From Amycolatopsis albispora (GTDB lineage Bacteria > Actinomycetota > Actinomycetes > Mycobacteriales > Pseudonocardiaceae), in the NCBI RefSeq assembly GCF_003312875.1, contig NZ_CP015163.1, positions 868,001 through 932,000 on the forward strand: a DNA stretch of 64,000 nt, in the 5' to 3' direction. Under the pieces are notes generated by a model. It saw only the letters and a list, made by a program, of their open reading frames with translations. It was not told the DNA's origin and ran no database searches. This document shows positions 35,187 to 43,675 of this stretch, piece after piece (the stretch's first letter is position 1; the number at the start of each line of letters is the position of its first letter). The translations under genes were made by a program, and so were the position numbers.

Positions 35187-36059
35187 TCAGCCGACGGTGG
35201 TCGCGGTGAACTTGACCGGGGTCTTCGGCTTGCCGGTGCCGTCCTGGCTGGTCGCCGCCGACTCGGGGTCGATGCCGTCGCGCGCCACCTTGTCCAGCAC
35301 CTGCAGGCCCGGGTCGCCGATCGTGCCGAACACGGTGTAGTTCGGCGGGAGCTGGGCGTCGCCGTAGACCATGAAGAACTGGCTGCCGTTGGTGCCCTTG
35401 CCGGTGGCCGGGTCCTTGCCGGCGTTCGCCATCGCCAGGATGCCGCGGCCGTAGGACAGCTCGGGGAACACCTCGTCGTCGAAGGTGTAGCCGGGCCCGC
35501 CCATGCCGGTGGCCTGCGGGTCACCGCACTGCAGCATCTGCAGGCCCTCGGTGCCGAGCCGGTGGCATTCGGTGTCGACGTAGTAGCCCTGGTTGATCAG
35601 GCTGACGAAGCTGTTCACCGTGCACGGCGCGAGCGCCTTGTTCAGGGTGAGCGGGATGTCGCCCGCGGTGGACTTCATCGTCACGTTGACCGTGCCGTTC
35701 GACGAGACCTGCCCGGCGGGCGGCGCGTTCACCGGCTTGGCCGACGGCTTGCCCTCCTCGGCCGGGTACTCGCAGGAAACCGGGTCCGGCAGCGCCTGCG
35801 GGCGCTTCGGCTCGGGCGCCCGCTCGGTCGGGATCTGGATGGGCGCCGGGGTGGGCGCGGTCTCCGAAGCCTCCGGCTGCGCGACGTCCTCGCGATCCCG
35901 GGTCACCAGGAACACGACCAGCCCCGCGACTAGCCCCACTACGACGATCGTCACGCCGACGCCGATGATCTTGCGCCGCTTCGCCCGCTCCGCTCGTCGA
36001 GTCAGCTGCCGCTCGAGCTTGCGCTTGGCGGCTTCGCGGCGTTGCTGGTTGGTCGCCAC
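35187..36059 (-). CDS. Membrane-anchored cyclophilin-type peptidyl-prolyl isomerase
   Basis: A 290-residue protein with a basic cytoplasmic N-terminus (rich in arginine and lysine), one transmembrane helix (IIGVGVTIVVVGLVAGLVVFLV, about residues 35-56), a proline-rich spacer and an extracytoplasmic cyclophilin domain with VNSFVSLINQGYYVDTECHRL and NGSQFFMVYGD. It would assist folding of exported proteins. Two cysteines flank the proline-rich spacer and one lies in the enzyme domain. GTG at 36059 is preceded by GGGAGGG. The order PPIase next to a metallo-hydrolase gene between relA and aspS is typical of actinobacteria. Confidence 0.92.
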   Translation of the reverse strand: MATNQQRREAAKRKLERQLTRRAERAKRRKIIGVGVTIVVVGLVAGLVVFLVTRDREDVAQPEASETAPTPAPIQIPTERAPEPKRPQALPDPVSCEYPAEEGKPSAKPVNAPPAGQVSSNGTVNVTMKSTAGDIPLTLNKALAPCTVNSFVSLINQGYYVDTECHRLGTEGLQMLQCGDPQATGMGGPGYTFDDEVFPELSYGRGILAMANAGKDPATGKGTNGSQFFMVYGDAQLPPNYTVFGTIGDPGLQVLDKVARDGIDPESAATSQDGTGKPKTPVKFTATTVG

Positions 36060-36221
36060 CTGCCCTCCCGCTTCCAATCGGTGTCACACGTCCGGTGTCC
36101 TGCGTGGCGGCAGTCTATTGGCACAGCCTGTGAGAACCCTGTAGAGGGGCCGCTAGGCTGGCGCGGCCGGTTCATCCGGACGGGTGGAGTGGGTCGTTTC
36201 GCGCGCTCGGAGGTGCGGTTC

Positions 36222-36869
36222 TTGCTCGTTGTCGGGTTCCCCAGCGGGACCTTCGCCGCCAACTGCTACCTCGTCGCCCGCGAGCCGGGCGCCGAATGCG
36301 TGATCATCGACCCCGGCCAGGACGCCGCGCCGAAGGTCACCGAGGCGCTCGCGGAGCACCGGCTCACCCCGGTCGCGGTGCTCGCCACGCACGGTCATTT
36401 CGATCACGTCGCCGACGCGGCCGAGTTCGGCGTCCCGGTGCACCTCCGGCCGGAGGACCGCGGCCTGCTCGCCGACCCGTGGTCCGGCGCGAGCCCGCAG
36501 CTGGTCGCCGCGCTCGGTGACGCGGTCCACCCGGTCGAACCAGCGGAACTCATCGACCTCACCGACGGCGAGCTGAACCTCGCGGGCCTGGCGATCACCG
36601 TCGCGCACACCCCCGGGCATACTCCGGGTTCGGCGATCTTCCGCCTCGGCGAGCTGGTGTTCACCGGGGACACGTTGTTCGCCGGTTCCATCGGACGGAC
36701 CGACCTGCCGGGAGGCAGCGTGGCGTTACTCGAGCAGTCCCTGGCCGACCGGCTGCTCACCCTGGACGACCGGACAGTGGTGCTGCCCGGGCACGGGGGC
36801 ACCAGCACCATCGGCGGGGAACGCCGGGCCAACCCGTTCCTGAGCGCGCTGCGGGTGACCCATGGCTGA
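36222..36869 (+). CDS. Metallo-beta-lactamase fold hydrolase, glyoxalase II-like
   Basis: A 215-residue protein with the metal ligand motifs THGHFDHVAD, HTPGHTPGS, GDTLFAGSIGRTD and LPGHGG of the glyoxalase II/MBL branch. It is probably a thioester hydrolase acting on a glutathione- or mycothiol-type conjugate, but the substrate cannot be read from sequence. I chose TTG at 36222 because GGAGG lies eight bases upstream; GTG at 36213 falls inside that site. It overlaps the next gene by eight bases. Confidence 0.9.
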   Translation: MLVVGFPSGTFAANCYLVAREPGAECVIIDPGQDAAPKVTEALAEHRLTPVAVLATHGHFDHVADAAEFGVPVHLRPEDRGLLADPWSGASPQLVAALGDAVHPVEPAELIDLTDGELNLAGLAITVAHTPGHTPGSAIFRLGELVFTGDTLFAGSIGRTDLPGGSVALLEQSLADRLLTLDDRTVVLPGHGGTSTIGGERRANPFLSALRVTHG

Positions 36870-37509
36870 GCCGGAGACGCCGCCCGGGCGGATCATGCTC
36901 ACCTCGGAGGACCCGAAGCTGCGGCGGCGCCGCGGCTGCTCGGGCCTGGTCGGGGTGGCGATCTTCGCCGCGGCCTTCGGCGGCATCGGGGGCCTGATCG
37001 GCGGCCAGGTCGCCGGGCTGGTGGCCGCCGCGGTGGTCGCGCTGCCGCTGCTCTACCTGGTCGCGTTCAACCTGCGGCGCCGCGTGTGGCTCGAGTCGAA
37101 CAAGCTGTACGTGCGCACCTGGCGGGTCCGCGAGATCGACCTGACCGAGGCCGAGCGGCTCGACCTGCTGGTCACCGACGTGCGCGGCACGCGCTCGGTC
37201 GGCCTGCTGGTCAACGCGGGCAACCGGCGCAAGACGGTGAAGATCGACCTGGCCGTCTACGCCGGGACCGGTGGCCGTGAGCTGCAGATCCTCGCCCTGC
37301 GCAAGCTCGCCGACGCGCTGGCCAACAACTTCGAGGCCAACGGCATGGTGTTCTCCCAGCTGCTCGTCGCGCAGCTGCGGGCGGAGGCGCGCGGTGACGC
37401 CGCCCCGGACCGGCCGCTCTACCGGCTCGCCTCGGCGGCGCCTTCGGGCAAGCTGGCGCAACGGTTCACCATGGAGGCGGTCAGCCGGTTCGTCGCGAGC
37501 CTGGACTGA
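36862..37509 (+). CDS. Membrane protein of unknown function
   Basis: A 215-residue protein with two adjacent transmembrane segments (about residues 29-47 and 48-70) and a soluble C-terminal domain of about 140 residues resembling a PH-like or DUF3093-type fold by strand alternation (VWLESNKLYVRTWRVREIDL). No enzyme motif is visible. It overlaps the MBL hydrolase gene by eight bases and so is co-translated with it, and it overlaps the convergent YibE/F gene by 29 bases. The function is unknown. Confidence 0.78.
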   Translation: MAEPETPPGRIMLTSEDPKLRRRRGCSGLVGVAIFAAAFGGIGGLIGGQVAGLVAAAVVALPLLYLVAFNLRRRVWLESNKLYVRTWRVREIDLTEAERLDLLVTDVRGTRSVGLLVNAGNRRKTVKIDLAVYAGTGGRELQILALRKLADALANNFEANGMVFSQLLVAQLRAEARGDAAPDRPLYRLASAAPSGKLAQRFTMEAVSRFVASLD

Positions 37510-39250
37510 CGGGTTCACGGGCCGCGATCAGCGCGGCCAGCAGGGTGGTCACCGGCACCGCGGCCACGATGCCGATGCTGCCCGCGAGCGTGCGCACGAT
37601 CTCCTGCGCGATGTCCTGCGACCCCAGGATCGAGCCGAGCCCGACGCCGGACAGCGACGACACCAGCAGCACCGGAAGCGCCGCACCCGCGTAGGCCATC
37701 ACCAGCGTGTTGACCGCCGACCCGACGTGGTCGCGTCCGATGCGCACGCCCGCCGCGTACAGCTCGCGCCACCCGAGCCCGGGATTGGCGCGCCGCAGCT
37801 CCCAGACCGCGCTGGTCTGGGTCACCGTGACGTCGTCGAGCACACCGAGCGCGCCGATCACCACCCCGGCCAGCAGCAGCCCGCGGGCGTCGATGCCGTG
37901 CCCGAGCGCGGCGATCAGCGACGAGGTGTCTTCGTCGAGGCCGGTCAGCGACGCCGCCGCGGAGAAGATCGCCGAGATGCCGCCGATCAGCGCGAGGCTG
38001 ACCAGCGTGCCGAGCACGGCGACCGAGGTTCTCGCGGACAGCCCGTGCGTCAGGTACAACGCGATGAACATGATCAGCCCGGCGCCGCAGATCGCCACCA
38101 GCAGCGGGTTCTCCCCGGCGAGGATGGCGGGCAGCACGAACAGCGCGAGCACGGCGAAGCTGAGCACGAGCGCGCCGAGCGCGGCGAGCCCGCTCCACCG
38201 GCCGAGCACGATCACGGCGATCGCGAACAGTGCTGCCAGCGCGACCAGCGGCAGGCCGCGCTGGAAGTCGACCAGCTGGTAGGAGTCGGGATTGCGCGCG
38301 TCGTCCCCGGCGAACGACAGCACCACGGCGTCACCGGCGGCGAACCGCGGGGTACTCGGTTCGAGCGGCATGATCTTGCGGATGGTCTGCCCGGCCGCGT
38401 CGCCGTCGCTGAGCAGCACGTCCACGGTGAGGCACTGTTGCGTGCCCTCGGCCGGTGCACCCACCTGGACATCACCGGGGGACAGGCACGGCCCGGTCGC
38501 CGTGGCGGAGACGTCACCGTGCACCGGCGTGCCGACCAGGATCGCGGGCTGCGGTTCCGGCTGGCCCCACGGGTAGAGCAGCCCCACGCCCACCACGGTG
38601 GCCAGGGCGAGCGGCGCGAGCAGAATGATCAGCAACTTCCTGACCCGAGCCGACGCCGGTGCGGCGGGCCCATGCCCGTGTCCGTGCCCATGCCCATGTC
38701 CAACTGGCACGACCGGCTTCGCGAGGGGTTCACCCTCCTCAACCGCGTCTCCCGGTCCAGCCGGTTCGACCGGTTCAACTGGTTCGACCCGCTTCCGCCG
38801 CACGCGTGGAGCGCCTCCGCGCCCGGACTCCCGGGGTGCGCCGCCGCGCTCAGGTTCCCGGGGTGCGGCGCCGCGTTCGGGCTCTCGCGGTGCGCCGCCG
38901 CTGCGCTCAGGCTCCCGAGGTGCGCCGCCGCGTCCGCTGTCCCGTGCCGTGGGAGCGGGAGTGCCGCGTCCAGCCTCCCGCGCCGCTCGTTCGGCTGCCT
39001 CGAGTCGTTCGCGCCGCGCCTGCCGGGTCTCCCGCCGCGGCTCCTCCGGCCGGGCCCGCCGCGCACCCGGCCGGGCCGCCCGTTCCCGATCCAGCGGGCC
39101 GCCAGGATCCACCGGGCCGCCCGGGGCACCCGGCTCCGCCGGGCCGGTCGTGCCAGCCGGACCGGTCGCGTCGCCGCTGGGGATGCGGCGGATCGGGCCG
39201 GTCGGGGTGTCGTCACCGTCGAACCGGCGGCGGGGCAGATCGCGGGGCAC
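37481..39250 (-). CDS. YibE/F family membrane protein with low-complexity N-terminus
   Basis: A 589-residue protein. Its C-terminal 385 residues are a YibE/F-like integral membrane domain: a first helix near residue 204 (LLIILLAPLALATVVGVGLL), an extracellular strand-rich part and about seven further helices containing TLVMAYAGAALPVLL. The first 200 residues are disordered: repeats of the GGAPREPER type, VEPVEPVEP, and a GHGHGHGHGHG tract (about residues 182-194) that could bind metal ions. The function of YibE/F proteins is not established. GTG at 39250 follows GGCAGGA. The start could be further downstream since the repeats are not conserved. Confidence 0.82.
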   Translation of the reverse strand: MPRDLPRRRFDGDDTPTGPIRRIPSGDATGPAGTTGPAEPGAPGGPVDPGGPLDRERAARPGARRARPEEPRRETRQARRERLEAAERAAREAGRGTPAPTARDSGRGGAPREPERSGGAPREPERGAAPREPERGGAPRESGRGGAPRVRRKRVEPVEPVEPAGPGDAVEEGEPLAKPVVPVGHGHGHGHGHGPAAPASARVRKLLIILLAPLALATVVGVGLLYPWGQPEPQPAILVGTPVHGDVSATATGPCLSPGDVQVGAPAEGTQQCLTVDVLLSDGDAAGQTIRKIMPLEPSTPRFAAGDAVVLSFAGDDARNPDSYQLVDFQRGLPLVALAALFAIAVIVLGRWSGLAALGALVLSFAVLALFVLPAILAGENPLLVAICGAGLIMFIALYLTHGLSARTSVAVLGTLVSLALIGGISAIFSAAASLTGLDEDTSSLIAALGHGIDARGLLLAGVVIGALGVLDDVTVTQTSAVWELRRANPGLGWRELYAAGVRIGRDHVGSAVNTLVMAYAGAALPVLLVSSLSGVGLGSILGSQDIAQEIVRTLAGSIGIVAAVPVTTLLAALIAAREPVSPGSRRTG

Positions 39251-39315
39251 GGCGACATCCTGCCCCAACCGGCGTAACGCCGGCAGGCACGGGGGCCACG
39301 CGCTGGTATTATCCG

Positions 39316-39330
39316 TATCTCGAAAATAGG
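39316..39330. promoter_or_regulatory. Putative IclR operator upstream of its own gene
   Basis: TATCTCGAAAATAGG lies 27 bases upstream of the iclR-type gene start, just after a TATTAT -10-like element (39307-39312). It is nearly identical to TATCTTCGAAATAG at 40202, in front of the transporter operon. Confidence 0.45.
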
Positions 39331-39356
39331 CCCGGAAGCCCGAAGAAGGGGAGGTC

Positions 39357-40145
39357 GTGGCGGCGGAGGACAAGCAGCCGGCACCGCGACCGGCCTCGCC
39401 CGCGGTCAGCCGTACGCTGACCGTGCTGGAGACCCTGGTCGCCGCAGAGGACGGGCTCACCCTCACCGCGCTCGCCAGGGAGACCGGCATCCCGCTGGCC
39501 ACCTGCGCGGCCATCGTCTACACCCTCGAACAGCGCGGGTACGCCGCGCGCCGGGTCGTCGGGCGCAGCCACTTCTGGCGTGTCACGCTCCGTCTCTACG
39601 ACCTGGCCGCCCCGCTGATCCGCCAGGACGACCTGGCCGAGGTGGCCCAGCCCGAACTGCGCGACCTCGCCGACGAGCTGGGCATGCCCGCGCACGTCGG
39701 CGTGCTCGACGGCGCGTCGGTGGTCTACGTGGCCAAAGCCGCGACACCGGGGTTCATCCAGTTCGACACCTATCCCGGCAAGGTCGCGCCGTTCAACCTC
39801 ACCGCGCTCGGCCGCGCGATCGCCGCCTACCTGCCCGACGAGCAGCTCGACCCGCTGCTGGCGCACCTGGTCGCCGGGCGCGGGCCGAAGGCGAAGAAGC
39901 CGTCCGCGCGGGTTTTCCTGGCGCAACTGGCCGAGATCCGCGAAGCCGGGTTCGCGGTGGAGGACGAGGAGGAGGAACCGGACATCGCGTGTGTGGCGGC
40001 GCCGGTTTTCCACTCGGACGGACGAATCGCCGGTTCGCTGGGCGTGACCGGGTTCGCCCGCGACCTGATCGGCGAAAAACTCGACCTCGCCACGGAACTT
40101 GTTGTGCGCCAGGCGAAAGAGGTTTCCGCGAAGCTCGGCTTCTAG
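39357..40145 (+). CDS. IclR-family transcriptional regulator
   Basis: A 262-residue regulator with an N-terminal winged helix (SRTLTVLETLVAAEDGLTLTALARETGIPLATCAAIVYTLEQRGYA) and the C-terminal IclR effector domain (AHVGVLDGASVVYVAKAAT, then ACVAAPVFHSDGRIAGSLGVTG). IclR proteins usually sit beside catabolic genes and respond to a pathway intermediate. This one directly precedes, on the same strand, a transporter and catabolic operon, with near-identical AT-rich motifs before both itself and that operon. The GTG start has AAGAAGG upstream. Confidence 0.92.
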   Translation: MAAEDKQPAPRPASPAVSRTLTVLETLVAAEDGLTLTALARETGIPLATCAAIVYTLEQRGYAARRVVGRSHFWRVTLRLYDLAAPLIRQDDLAEVAQPELRDLADELGMPAHVGVLDGASVVYVAKAATPGFIQFDTYPGKVAPFNLTALGRAIAAYLPDEQLDPLLAHLVAGRGPKAKKPSARVFLAQLAEIREAGFAVEDEEEEPDIACVAAPVFHSDGRIAGSLGVTGFARDLIGEKLDLATELVVRQAKEVSAKLGF

Positions 40146-40182
40146 GTCAGGTCCTTGCGCCGGAGATGACCGGAGATTTAGC

Positions 40183-40216
40183 ATCTTCGAATCGGGGAAG
40201 CTATCTTCGAAATAGC
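40183..40216. promoter_or_regulatory. Paired ATCTTCGAA repeats before the transporter operon
   Basis: ATCTTCGAA occurs at 40183-40191 and 40203-40211, exactly 20 bases (two helical turns) apart. The second copy is framed by GCTAT (40200-40204) and ATAGC (40212-40216). This is a good candidate for tandem binding of the IclR regulator; only about 65 bases separate it from the first operon gene. Confidence 0.55.
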
Positions 40217-40279
40217 GAATTTCAGAGGTTTCCTCGCGAGACCAACGGTGGGCAGGGGCGAGGGACACTGGAGGCGGGC

Positions 40280-41863
40280 GTGGGGCGTGCGCAGAACCGG
40301 GGGGCCGCCGCGCTGGCGCTGCTCCTCCTCACAGCACTGATATCGGCCTGTTCGAACGCGGGCACGGACGCGCCGGACCAGCCGCAGGCCACCGCCGACA
40401 GCGGCAAGGGCCCGATCGCGCCGGGCGGCACGCTGGTCTACGGCCAGATCGCCGGGGTGTCCCAGCTCGACCCGAACACCATCGCCAGCGGCGCGCAGAC
40501 CCAGCTGCAGACGCTGCTGTGGAACGGGCTCACCACCTGGACCCCGGAGAACACCGCGAAACCGGATCTCGCCGAGTCCTGGCAGTCGAGCCCGGACCAC
40601 CGCACCTGGACGTTCAAGCTGCGGGCCGGCGTGAAGTACCACAACGGCAAGACGTTCACCGCCGCCGAGGCCAAGAAGAACTTCGACCGCGTGCTCGATC
40701 CCGCGGTGCCCGCCCAGGTCGCGGCGAAGATCGACATGATCGACGCGGTGACCGCGGCGGACGACACCACGCTGGTCATCACGCTCGACTCGCCGAACCC
40801 GGAGCTGCCGGTCGACGTGATCGACGTGCGGATGACCGACGTGGACGACCTGGCCAACATCGACCGCACGGCGAACGGCACCGGGCCGTACCAGCTCAAG
40901 TCGTTCGTCCCGGACCAGACGGTCGAACTGGTGCGACACGACGGCTACTGGGGCCCGCGCCCGAACCTCGACGCGATCCGGATCGTGCGTTACGCCGACG
41001 CGACCGCCGCCAACGCGGCGCTTCGGGCGGGGCAGGCACACGTGCTGTGGAGCGTGGCGCCGGACAGCGCGGCCGGGCTCGCCACCGACGGCAGGCAGTT
41101 GCTCACCGCCGCCGAACCCGCCGGCTTCGTGGTCTGGGAGCTGGACACCAGCTCGGCGCCGTTCAACAACCCCAAGGCACGCGAAGCACTGTCGTACGCG
41201 GCGAACCGCACCGAGATGATGGCCGCCGCCTACGCCGGTTACGGCGTGCCGACGCCGGCCAACGCGCCGGTCAACCCGAAGAACCGGTTCTACGATCCGA
41301 CGCTGCCGTCGCACGAGTTCAACCTCGACCGCGCCAAGCAGCTGTTCGCCGAGGCCGGGATCACCGAGGGCAGCACGCTGACCTTCTGGGCGGTCGCGGG
41401 CAACTACCAGGAATGGACCACGATCGGCCAGATCCTGCAGCAGGACCTGGCCAAGATCGGCATCAAGCTGGAGATCCAGACCAACGAGGTGAGCACCTGG
41501 TCGGCGAAGTTCTACCCGAAGGGCAAGAGCTACCCGAACCTGCTCGCCGCGAACTACCTGTCGTTCACCCCGCCGCCGGACAGCTACGCGCTGGCCTGGT
41601 TCGAGGGCACCAAGGGCACCTGCGAGTGCAACTGGGCGGCACCGGCGGAGTACAACGACGCGATCGCCACCATCGAGTCGGCGGCCGACGGGCCCGAGCG
41701 GGACGCCGCGTTCAAGACCGCGCAGCGCGTGCTCAACCGGGAGAACCCGGTGATCTTCATCGGCTCGACGGCCTTCCTGTCGGTGGCGCAGCCGGAGTTG
41801 CGCGGGCTGTGGGTGCAGGCCGAGGGCACGCTGCACCTGGAGGAAGCCGGGTTCGCGGCCTAG
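40280..41863 (+). CDS. ABC transporter substrate-binding lipoprotein, family 5
   Basis: A 527-residue extracytoplasmic solute-binding protein. A lipobox ISAC near residue 21 predicts lipid anchoring. The body has the family 5 (oligopeptide/dipeptide/nickel) pattern: GTLVYGQIAGVSQLDPN at the start, WTFKLRAGVKYHNGKTFTA (the SBP_bac_5 signature) and NRTEMMAAAYAGYG near the hinge. GTG at 40280 has GGAGG five bases upstream. It is the first gene of the operon and defines what is imported, but the ligand cannot be predicted from sequence; besides peptides, relatives bind opines, glycosides and other amides. Confidence 0.92.
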   Translation: MGRAQNRGAAALALLLLTALISACSNAGTDAPDQPQATADSGKGPIAPGGTLVYGQIAGVSQLDPNTIASGAQTQLQTLLWNGLTTWTPENTAKPDLAESWQSSPDHRTWTFKLRAGVKYHNGKTFTAAEAKKNFDRVLDPAVPAQVAAKIDMIDAVTAADDTTLVITLDSPNPELPVDVIDVRMTDVDDLANIDRTANGTGPYQLKSFVPDQTVELVRHDGYWGPRPNLDAIRIVRYADATAANAALRAGQAHVLWSVAPDSAAGLATDGRQLLTAAEPAGFVVWELDTSSAPFNNPKAREALSYAANRTEMMAAAYAGYGVPTPANAPVNPKNRFYDPTLPSHEFNLDRAKQLFAEAGITEGSTLTFWAVAGNYQEWTTIGQILQQDLAKIGIKLEIQTNEVSTWSAKFYPKGKSYPNLLAANYLSFTPPPDSYALAWFEGTKGTCECNWAAPAEYNDAIATIESAADGPERDAAFKTAQRVLNRENPVIFIGSTAFLSVAQPELRGLWVQAEGTLHLEEAGFAA

Positions 41864-41873
41864 AGGGGCGGTC

Positions 41874-42836
41874 ATGGCCGGTTACCTGCTTCGGCGGCTC
41901 GCCGCCAGCGCGGTGATGCTGCTCGGTGTCTCGGTGCTCATCTTCGTGGTGCTGCGGCTGCTGCCCGGTGACCCGACGGTGGCGCGCGTCGGCGCGGCGC
42001 AGAACATCGACCCCGCCGCGCTCGCCGCACTGCGTGAGGAACTCGGCCTGAACGACCCCATTCCGGTGCAGTACTGGGCGTGGATCACCGCGATCTTCGG
42101 CGGCGAGCTGGGCCGGTCGTACTTCAGCCAGTTCGACGTGACCGTGCTGATCGGCCAGCGGCTCGGGCCGACGCTGGAGCTGTCCGCCGCCGGGCTGGTG
42201 CTGGCCGTGCTGCTGGCGGTGGTGCTCGCGGTGCTGCCGACCGTGGTGCGCAGCCGCTGGCCGGGACGGCTGGTCGGCGCGTACACCGTCGCGGGCATGG
42301 CGGCGCCACCGTTCGTGTTCGGCATCGTGCTGCTGGCGATCTTCAGCGTCAAGCTGGGAGTACTGCCGCAGCAGGGTTACGTGCCACTGGCCGAGGACCC
42401 GGTCGGCAACCTGCGCACGCTCGTGCTGCCCGCGCTGACCCTGGGCATCTGCCTGTCCGCGCCGCTGATCCGGCACCTGCGGTCCGCGTTGTCCGAAGTG
42501 GAGAGCACCGCGCACGTGCGCACCGCCACCGGCAAGGGCATCGGCCGCCGGGCCGTGGTGCTGCGGCACGTGCTGCCGAACGCGATGCTGCCCGCGCTCA
42601 CCTCGCTCGGGGTGACCGCCGGCGGTGTGCTTTCCGGCGCGGTCGTGGTCGAGTACGTGTTCAACTGGCCGGGCCTGGGCTCGCTGATCGTGGACTCGGT
42701 GTTCAAACGGGACTACGCGGTCATCCAGGGCACGGTGCTGCTGCTGGCGGCCGCGTTCGTGGTGGTCAACCTGGCGGTCGACCTGCTGTACGGCGTGCTC
42801 GACCCGCGCCTGCGCGTCGGGCGGGTGCGCCGGTGA
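41874..42836 (+). CDS. ABC transporter permease, DppB type
   Basis: A 320-residue permease with six transmembrane helices. It has the N-terminal signature of the oligopeptide permease family (YLLRRLAASAVMLLGVSVL) and the EAA-like cytoplasmic loop around RTATGKGIGRRAVVLRHVLPNAMLPAL, which contacts the ATPase. It pairs with the next gene's DppC-type subunit. The stop of this gene and the start of the next overlap by four bases. Confidence 0.93.
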   Translation: MAGYLLRRLAASAVMLLGVSVLIFVVLRLLPGDPTVARVGAAQNIDPAALAALREELGLNDPIPVQYWAWITAIFGGELGRSYFSQFDVTVLIGQRLGPTLELSAAGLVLAVLLAVVLAVLPTVVRSRWPGRLVGAYTVAGMAAPPFVFGIVLLAIFSVKLGVLPQQGYVPLAEDPVGNLRTLVLPALTLGICLSAPLIRHLRSALSEVESTAHVRTATGKGIGRRAVVLRHVLPNAMLPALTSLGVTAGGVLSGAVVVEYVFNWPGLGSLIVDSVFKRDYAVIQGTVLLLAAAFVVVNLAVDLLYGVLDPRLRVGRVRR

Positions 42837-43675
42837 GCGCGCCGGCCCAGCCGTCCGCGCGCCGCCTGCTCGCGCGCCCCGCCGCCGTGGCGGCGCTGGC
42901 CGTGCTCGGTGCGTTCGTGCTGCTGTCCCTGCTCGCGCCGGTGCTGCTGCCGGACCCCGCGGAGATCAACGCGCGCAACCGGTTCGCCGCGCCGGGCTGG
43001 CCGCACCTGTTCGGCACCGACGAACTCGGGCGCGACCTGCTGTCCAGGGTCGCGCACGCGGGACAGCTCTCGCTGGGTTTCGCCGCCGGGGCGACGCTGG
43101 TGGCGATGGTGCTCGGCGTGGCGTGGGGGCTGCTCGCCGCGGCCGGGTCGCGCTGGCTGGACGAGATCCTGATGCGCGTGGCCGAAGCCGCGCTGGCCAT
43201 TCCGATCGTGTTGTTCGCGCTGGTCTTCGTCGCCGCCTTCGGCTCGGCCACACCGTCCATGATCATCGTGACCGGCCTGCTGATGAGCCCGCTGACCGCG
43301 CGGATCGCCCGGTCGGCCGTGCTCGCCGAACTCGAGTCGGAGTACGTGCGCGGGCTGGAGGCGGTCGGGGTGCCGCGGCTGCGCGTGCTGTTCGCCGAGG
43401 TGCTGCCGAACGCCGGGCCCGCGCTGCTCGCGCAGGCGTCGCTCAACCTGGCGACCGCGCTGATGCTGGAGGCGACGCTGAGCTTCGTCGGGCTCGGCGT
43501 GCAGCCGCCGGACGCGTCGTGGGGCACGTTGCTCAAGTCCGGGTACGACAAGCTGTACGAGTCGATCTGGTACCCGCTGCTCCCGGCGCTGGTGATCATC
43601 GCGGCGATCGGCGCGCTGAACGTGCTCGGCGACCAGGTGCAGCGCGTGCTGCGGGCGGGCGGTGGTGAGCGATGA
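42833..43675 (+). CDS. ABC transporter permease, DppC type
   Basis: A 280-residue permease with about six transmembrane helices, the GTDELGRDLLSRV segment and the EAA loop (EYVRGLEAVGVPRLRVLFAEVLPNAGPALL) characteristic of DppC/OppC. It overlaps both neighbours by four bases. With the DppB-type subunit it forms the membrane channel of the importer. Confidence 0.93.
   Translation: MSAPAQPSARRLLARPAAVAALAVLGAFVLLSLLAPVLLPDPAEINARNRFAAPGWPHLFGTDELGRDLLSRVAHAGQLSLGFAAGATLVAMVLGVAWGLLAAAGSRWLDEILMRVAEAALAIPIVLFALVFVAAFGSATPSMIIVTGLLMSPLTARIARSAVLAELESEYVRGLEAVGVPRLRVLFAEVLPNAGPALLAQASLNLATALMLEATLSFVGLGVQPPDASWGTLLKSGYDKLYESIWYPLLPALVIIAAIGALNVLGDQVQRVLRAGGGER

Noticed and set aside
38780..39000. 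Repetitive DNA that at first looks like a CRISPR array
   Set aside because: The repeats are in-frame coding repeats of a low-complexity protein segment, without regular unique spacers.
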